The position numbers and the translations under genes were made by a program. The notes beneath the pieces were generated by a model that made no database searches, was not told where the DNA came from, and saw nothing but the letters and a program-made list of their open reading frames with translations. From the NCBI RefSeq assembly GCF_000257395.1, contig NZ_AJGC01000001.1, positions 558,001 to 622,000 of the forward strand: 64,000 nt of DNA, in the 5' to 3' direction. How positions within the stretch are numbered: position 1 is the first letter of the stretch; every line of letters starts with the position of its first letter. Shown here piece by piece: positions 59,750 to 64,000 of the stretch. This stretch comes from Rickettsiella massiliensis 20B. GTDB taxonomy: Bacteria; Pseudomonadota; Gammaproteobacteria; Diplorickettsiales; Diplorickettsiaceae.

Positions 59750-60528
59750 ATGAAAACATTAAACTTCGTGTCCTCATCACCCGCCCGGCTCATCAAGCGA
59801 CCGATCTCTGCAAGCACATTGCACAGCATGGTGGAATACCGATTCGCTTCCCGACCGTTGAGATTAAAATAATCGATCCCGGAAATATAATTGAAAAAAT
59901 AAAAACGGCCGATTTTATTATTTTTCTAAGTCCAAATGGTGTAACCACCGCGTTACCTTTTTGTACAGAGCTCCTCAACCAAGCACGTGCTCGTTTTAAA
60001 CTGCTTGCCGTGGGACCCAGCACCGCACAAGCCCTTGCTGACCATCATTTCACAGTTGATCATCTTCCAAGGACAGAATTTAATAGTGAAGGACTCAGCG
60101 CATTACCTATTTTACAAGCCATTGAAAAAAAAAATGGATTAATATTCCAAGGAGAAAAAGGACGCTCACATCTTGCTGAAGTGCTCACCCAGCGGGGCGC
60201 CCACATTGAACGGATCACGACCTATCAACGTATTTGTCCATCTGTTTTAGATTCATCGCTTCCTCTAGTTGATCAAGTAGATATCCTCTTAGGCACGAGC
60301 ACGACCGGAATAGAAAATCTTGTCACGCTCCTCTATCCTTACTGGAAATCGGCTTTATTTGAAAAACCACTCGTTGTGGTCAGTCCACGGGTAGCGCAGT
60401 TTTCTCAACAGATCGGCTTTGTAAAAAAACCACTGATAGCGGATAATGCAAGTGATCAAGCCATTTTGCATTGTTTGTTTTCCTATACGGAGAAATCACT
60501 ATGGAACCTGAGTCCCAACAAGAAATAA
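59750..60528 (+). CDS. hemD: Uroporphyrinogen-III synthase, one-base frameshift at start
   Basis: The ATG at 59750 reads MKTLN..., but one A is missing; the corrected frame gives LRVLITRPAHQATDLCKHIA, PIRFPTVEIKI, FIIFLSPNGVTTAL, LLAVGPSTAQAL, ILLGTSTTGIENL. These are the HemD family elements in order, ~258 residues. It makes uroporphyrinogen III for haem. The stop lies within the start of hemX (28-base overlap). Confidence 0.88.
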
Positions 60529-61520
60529 TCTCAATTCAAGAGAAGCCAACGCATCGCCCTCACCGGTTTTTTATGGTTGTTCGGTTTGGGACTATTGAGT
60601 GGCGTGATTTATTTCGGTTGGCAGATTCAACACACGTTACGTGCACAACAAACGAGTTTAATGCAACTTGAAGCTAAAAATCTTCAATTACAAACCGCAC
60701 AGCAACATTTAAAACAAACATTTTCCCAAACTCAGCAACGTCTTGAGGAACAACTTTTTGCAAAACAAGAGAGTGTCCGTGTTCATTTAATTAAACCGCT
60801 TCTCTATTTAAGTTACTACAGCCTGTTTTATTTAAAAGATAATCCAAGTGCTATCACCGCACTTTAGCAAATCAGCAATTAAAAGAGATCGCAACCCATG
60901 GCACCGAAGTCGAAAGCTTAAGGCGTTTACTGGCGGAAACACTCGCCCAACTGCAAGCAACGCCTTCATTTGATCTCACATCCACTCTAGCACAGCTTAA
61001 TACTCTGCAAACTCAAATCCTGGCGCTTCCGTTAAGAACACCACATCCTGAAATAAAAAATACAGCGCTGAATATTAGCCCTGAAAAAAGCAGTGAAATG
61101 CCTTCTTCTGCGACCTGGATTGAGAATTTACGTCATAGTTTACAAAGCTTTAAACAACTGGTCGTCATTCGTCATTTGGATCAACCGCTGGAACCATTAT
61201 TACCCGAAGAGCAAACACAGCAAACACGGTTACTGCAACATCATCTTCAACTGTATTTACAACAAACACAGTGGGCGCTGTTACACGCTAATGGCGCTGT
61301 TTATCGTGTGAGCTTAACGACTCTCCAAAACTTGATTCAACGCTATTTTGATACAAACGCGCAAATCACCCAAAATACGCTCAATATCCTTGAAAAATTA
61401 ACCAAAGTAACGATATCGCTACCTAAATTGGATTTTGATCCAATCTTATCGGCGATCGAGACTTTGGAAAACCACTTGCAAGCGGATCCAAACTCGGCTC
61501 AACCGGAATCGACACAATGA
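60501..61520 (+). CDS. hemX: HemX-like uroporphyrinogen-III C-methyltransferase family protein, frameshifted
   Basis: MEPESQQEIISIQEKPTHRP, then (shift ~60570) one membrane helix GLGLLSGVIYFGWQ, a long coiled coil (LEAKNLQLQTAQQHLKQTFS, QTQQRLEEQLFAKQ) and, after a second shift at ~60866, the HemX-type C-terminal domain (ENLRHSLQSFKQLVVIRHLD, LQLYLQQTQWALLHANGAVY). It lacks methyltransferase motifs, as usual for HemX. The stop overlaps the hemY start as ATGA. Confidence 0.85.
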
Positions 61521-62458
61521 AAAAATTTTTATTTTTTCTCATTATCCTCGCTGCCGCTTTCTGGATAGGGATTGCTGCTGTATCCGACCCAGGCTATGTC
61601 CTGATTACTCGCCAAACACTCGCCATTGAAATCCCCCTTTGGCTGGTCCTTATTGGCTTGATACTCAGTTTTATTCTGATCTATTTTTTAGTTCGTGCGA
61701 TGATCGTACTTTTTTCGCTTCCTAAACGATATCGCCTCTGGCAAGCACATCGGCAATTAAAAAAACAAGAAACGACAGCGATTCAAAATTTATTTTCACT
61801 GTTTTCACCGTCCGATTTACACGCAAGTGTTCCACTCGAATCCCTCGCCCCTTTTGAGAAAAAAAATTGGATTGCAAAACCACAACGCTACGCTTTAGAA
61901 CGGCAACATTATCAAGAAACCTTACAACATGCGCTCGCAAATGGCATTGAACCATTTAACCAACAATGGAACCTATTGCCCACACGTTTAAAAAAAGAAA
62001 CGGCTTTTCTTTATTACACCGTTCAAGCATTGATTCAACAAAATGAAAATGAACAAGCGGAGAAGCTTGCACGCACCCTCTTAAAAAAAGAATGGTTTCC
62101 CCCATTAGTTCAACTCTATGGTCAAATTGAAAGTATTCGTCCACATCATCAATTAGTCGCAGCAGAAAAATGGTTAAAGAAACATCCACATGACTCGACT
62201 CTTTTAATCAGCCTCGGCCGTATTTGTCAACGTTTACAACTTTGGGGTAAAGCACGAGATTATCTAGAAACTAGCTTAATCTATTCCCCTGAAACCGCAG
62301 AAAGTTATCAAGCGCTCGGTGAGTTATTCGAAACCTTAGGCCAACCTCTTGAGGCATTGAACTATTTTAAAAAAGCATTATCTGCGAAAAATACGCTCGG
62401 TTCGCCTGTAACCAAACAAACCGCTACTTATTTATTACACACAAAAGATCATTTATAG
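61517..62458 (+). CDS. hemY: HemY-like TPR membrane protein, shorter than usual
   Basis: 313 residues against ~400 in E. coli. Two N-terminal membrane helices (LFFLIILAAAFWIGIAAVSD; IPLWLVLIGLILSFILIYFL) are followed by PKRYRLWQAHRQL and C-terminal TPR units (LISLGRICQRLQLWGKARDY, SYQALGELFETLGQPLEALN). The central part after the membrane segments, normally several TPR units, is reduced by ~80 residues without a frame change. HemY's role in haem synthesis is undefined in this group. Confidence 0.87.
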   Translation: MKKFLFFLIILAAAFWIGIAAVSDPGYVLITRQTLAIEIPLWLVLIGLILSFILIYFLVRAMIVLFSLPKRYRLWQAHRQLKKQETTAIQNLFSLFSPSDLHASVPLESLAPFEKKNWIAKPQRYALERQHYQETLQHALANGIEPFNQQWNLLPTRLKKETAFLYYTVQALIQQNENEQAEKLARTLLKKEWFPPLVQLYGQIESIRPHHQLVAAEKWLKKHPHDSTLLISLGRICQRLQLWGKARDYLETSLIYSPETAESYQALGELFETLGQPLEALNYFKKALSAKNTLGSPVTKQTATYLLHTKDHL

Positions 62459-62693
62459 ACAATAACCATTATTATGATAAAAAATAAAAAACGATAGAAC
62501 GTTTTTGTATAGTAAGCAGACATCTTGGTTTTTTAATAAATCGTTTATTTTTTAGCTTTTTAATAAGGTATTTTCCTATATCCTAGACAAGCTCACCACT
62601 TTTTATAGCTTACGATAGAAAATAACCTTGATCATTTATTCCTGAGCAAGATAGAATATTAGAGGCATAAAATAATAATACAAGGGATTGGAG

Positions 62694-63473
62694 ATGCAAA
62701 GAAAAAGTGACCAGTGGAATCCCACTATCTACCATCAGTGTTCACAAATGCAGTTTGCCGTAGCGAAACAATTCATCAATCAATCATTGTTTTCAGGTAC
62801 AGAACAAGCGCTTGATATCGGTTGTGGGGACGGAAAAACTTCCTTGTATTTAGCTAAAAAAGTGGCGCAAGGTCGCTTGCTGGCGATTGACCGTTCAGCA
62901 AAGATGATTGAATTTTCCAAAAAACACTATCAACATAAAAATTTATCTTACCAACTTATGGACGCTCAATACTTAAGTCTTATCGATTGTTTTGACGTCA
63001 TCACAAGTTTCTTCTGTTTACCGTGGATTCAAAACAAACAAGACACGTTTCATAATATGGCTCGTTGTTTACGGCCGAAAGGGAAAATTTTATTGATCAC
63101 CACTTTTTTTTCTGAACAACAAAAAGCATTAATTTACCAAATTATAAAAAAACCCTATTGGCGACCTTATTTTCGTAATCACCCTGACCCATTCGATCGG
63201 CTCAATGATCTCAATTACGCTTACTATGCTTTTTGTTCTGGAATCCAACTGACTTCGTCAGTTAAAGAAGCCATCCAGTATACATTTCCCGACCCAGAAA
63301 CCTTAAAAAAATTTTTTACGCTGCTTATTCCACATACTCATTATCTAGAAGAAACAGCCAAACAACAGGCGTTCGTTGAAGATATTTATAAAAGCTACCA
63401 ACAAATTTGTACGTGTAATGGTAATACGATCGATTTTAAAATAATTAAAATGATTGGTTATAAAGACCATTAA
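62694..63473 (+). CDS. Class I SAM-dependent methyltransferase
   Basis: 259 residues. Motif I ALDIGCGDGKTSLYLAKKV, acidic residue LLAIDRSAKMI, then LMDAQYLSL and CLRPKGKILLIT. The architecture resembles small-molecule methyltransferases of the Tam/juvenile-hormone-acid type, including the WNPTIYHQCSQMQ start. The ATG at 62694 with AAGGGA six bases upstream is preferred to a TTG six bases earlier. Substrate unknown. It converges on the dihydroorotase gene. Confidence 0.85.
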   Translation: MQRKSDQWNPTIYHQCSQMQFAVAKQFINQSLFSGTEQALDIGCGDGKTSLYLAKKVAQGRLLAIDRSAKMIEFSKKHYQHKNLSYQLMDAQYLSLIDCFDVITSFFCLPWIQNKQDTFHNMARCLRPKGKILLITTFFSEQQKALIYQIIKKPYWRPYFRNHPDPFDRLNDLNYAYYAFCSGIQLTSSVKEAIQYTFPDPETLKKFFTLLIPHTHYLEETAKQQAFVEDIYKSYQQICTCNGNTIDFKIIKMIGYKDH

Positions 63474-63488
63474 TTTTCTATAAGTTAT

Positions 63489-64000
63489 TTACAGTGTTGC
63501 TAAATCATAAAGCCGATTTTTTAAAATCGTGTAAACAGGCCAGCCTTGTAATCGTCTTCCGGCAAAGGGCGACCAATGACATTTTGTTTTGAGATTTTTT
63601 TCTTCTACCGTACGACATGCTGTTAAGTCAACCAGCACCGCATCCTGATTCGGTACTAAACGAAAAATAGATTCTGCCCGTTTACAAGTCAGATTGACAA
63701 TATTTTCTAAAGACAATAAATTTTGATGGGCCGCATTGAGTAATAAAGCCAATGTAGTTTCAATCCCGGGTACTCCCGAAGGACATTGTCCATAGGGTTG
63801 TGCTTTTTCTTCGGGGGTATGTGGGGCATGATCCGAGCCAATGGTATCAATCACTCCTTCTTTGATAGCTTGAAATAAGGCTTGTTGATGTTTTATCGCG
63901 CGTAACGGGGGATTCATCAGCGCTTTTCCTTGTAAGGTTTCATAATCGGTTAGCGTCAAAAAAAGATGATGTGGTGTCGTTTCTGCAAAAACAGGCAATC
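63489..64000 (-). CDS. pyrC: Dihydroorotase (class I), 3' part, 5' end beyond window
   Basis: The visible ~170 residues contain ETTPHHLFLT (metal His), MNPPLRAIKHQQALFQAIKE and DTIGSDHAPHTPEEK (catalytic Asp), PSGVPGIETTL. These are hallmarks of class I dihydroorotases; the C-terminus (TVEEKNLKTKCHWSPFAGRR, LQGWPVYTILKNRL) is typical. It forms dihydroorotate for pyrimidine synthesis. The coding frame continues past base 64000. Confidence 0.92.
   Translation of the reverse strand, partial: LPVFAETTPHHLFLTLTDYETLQGKALMNPPLRAIKHQQALFQAIKEGVIDTIGSDHAPHTPEEKAQPYGQCPSGVPGIETTLALLLNAAHQNLLSLENIVNLTCKRAESIFRLVPNQDAVLVDLTACRTVEEKNLKTKCHWSPFAGRRLQGWPVYTILKNRLYDLATL

Noticed and set aside
1-64000. CRISPR arrays or complete insertion sequences
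   Set aside because: No regularly spaced direct repeats of 25-40 bases and no transposase with terminal repeats were found; the Rpn-type remnant is not an insertion sequence.

Overview
The window looks like an AT-rich gammaproteobacterial chromosome, most likely from a host-associated member of Legionellales (Coxiella/Rickettsiella/Diplorickettsia type). The evidence is gammaproteobacterial gene order (ndk-rlmN-pilF-hisS-yfgM-bamB-der; smpB/ratA-ratB; bamE/fur; hemD-hemX-hemY; gcvR-bcp) combined with an ankyrin protein, an orphan autoinducer-binding domain and other features of intracellular bacteria. The genus is inference; no rRNA is present.

Layout. (1) 1-15.3 kb: right part of a prophage with T7-like podoviral virion genes (portal, scaffold, capsid, two tail-tube proteins, internal virion protein), small terminase, SSB, replication genes, a regulator and a tyrosine integrase abutting tRNA-Arg(ACG). 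A cargo pair with an ankyrin protein sits between scaffold and capsid genes. (2) 15.4-17.9 kb: tandem unknown paralogues and a gene remnant. (3) 18-24.6 kb: the der/bamB/yfgM/hisS/pilF/rlmN/ndk block. (4) 24.7-32.5 kb: GDPD, a LuxR-type sensor domain, a LexA-like regulator lacking its catalytic dyad, guaB, guaA, perM, bcp and gcvR. (5) 32.5-37 kb: a long non-coding stretch, a gamma-carbonic-anhydrase-like gene, a decayed Sel1/DUF4304 gene, tspO and an SDR gene. (6) 37.9-49.95 kb: a minus-strand natural-product operon: carbamoyltransferase, MFS exporter, metallo-beta-lactamase-fold enzyme, TauD-type oxygenase, ATP-grasp ligase, one-module A-T-R NRPS, SAM-dependent enzyme, aldo/keto reductase and a truncated phosphopantetheinyl transferase. 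(7) 50.3-53.7 kb: remains of a P4-type island (integrase, AlpA, DUF3631 protein) at the 3' end of ssrA. (8) 53.7-64 kb: ssrA, smpB, ratAB, bamE, fur, pyk, pgk, an unknown gene with a Src-SH2-like YEEI motif, hemDXY, a methyltransferase and the 3' part of a dihydroorotase gene.

The natural-product operon is the most striking system. It predicts a small carbamoylated, hydroxylated, reductively released amino-acid or dipeptide product that I cannot match to a known compound.

A second window-wide feature matters for every entry. Most long genes, including ones expected to be essential (hisS, der, guaA, pgk), are broken by one-base indels, often in homopolymers, and several also lack 5-30 codons exactly where a conserved motif belongs. 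Either the assembly is error-rich or the genome is decaying; reads are needed to decide. I merged fragments into one entry per gene and state the breaks.
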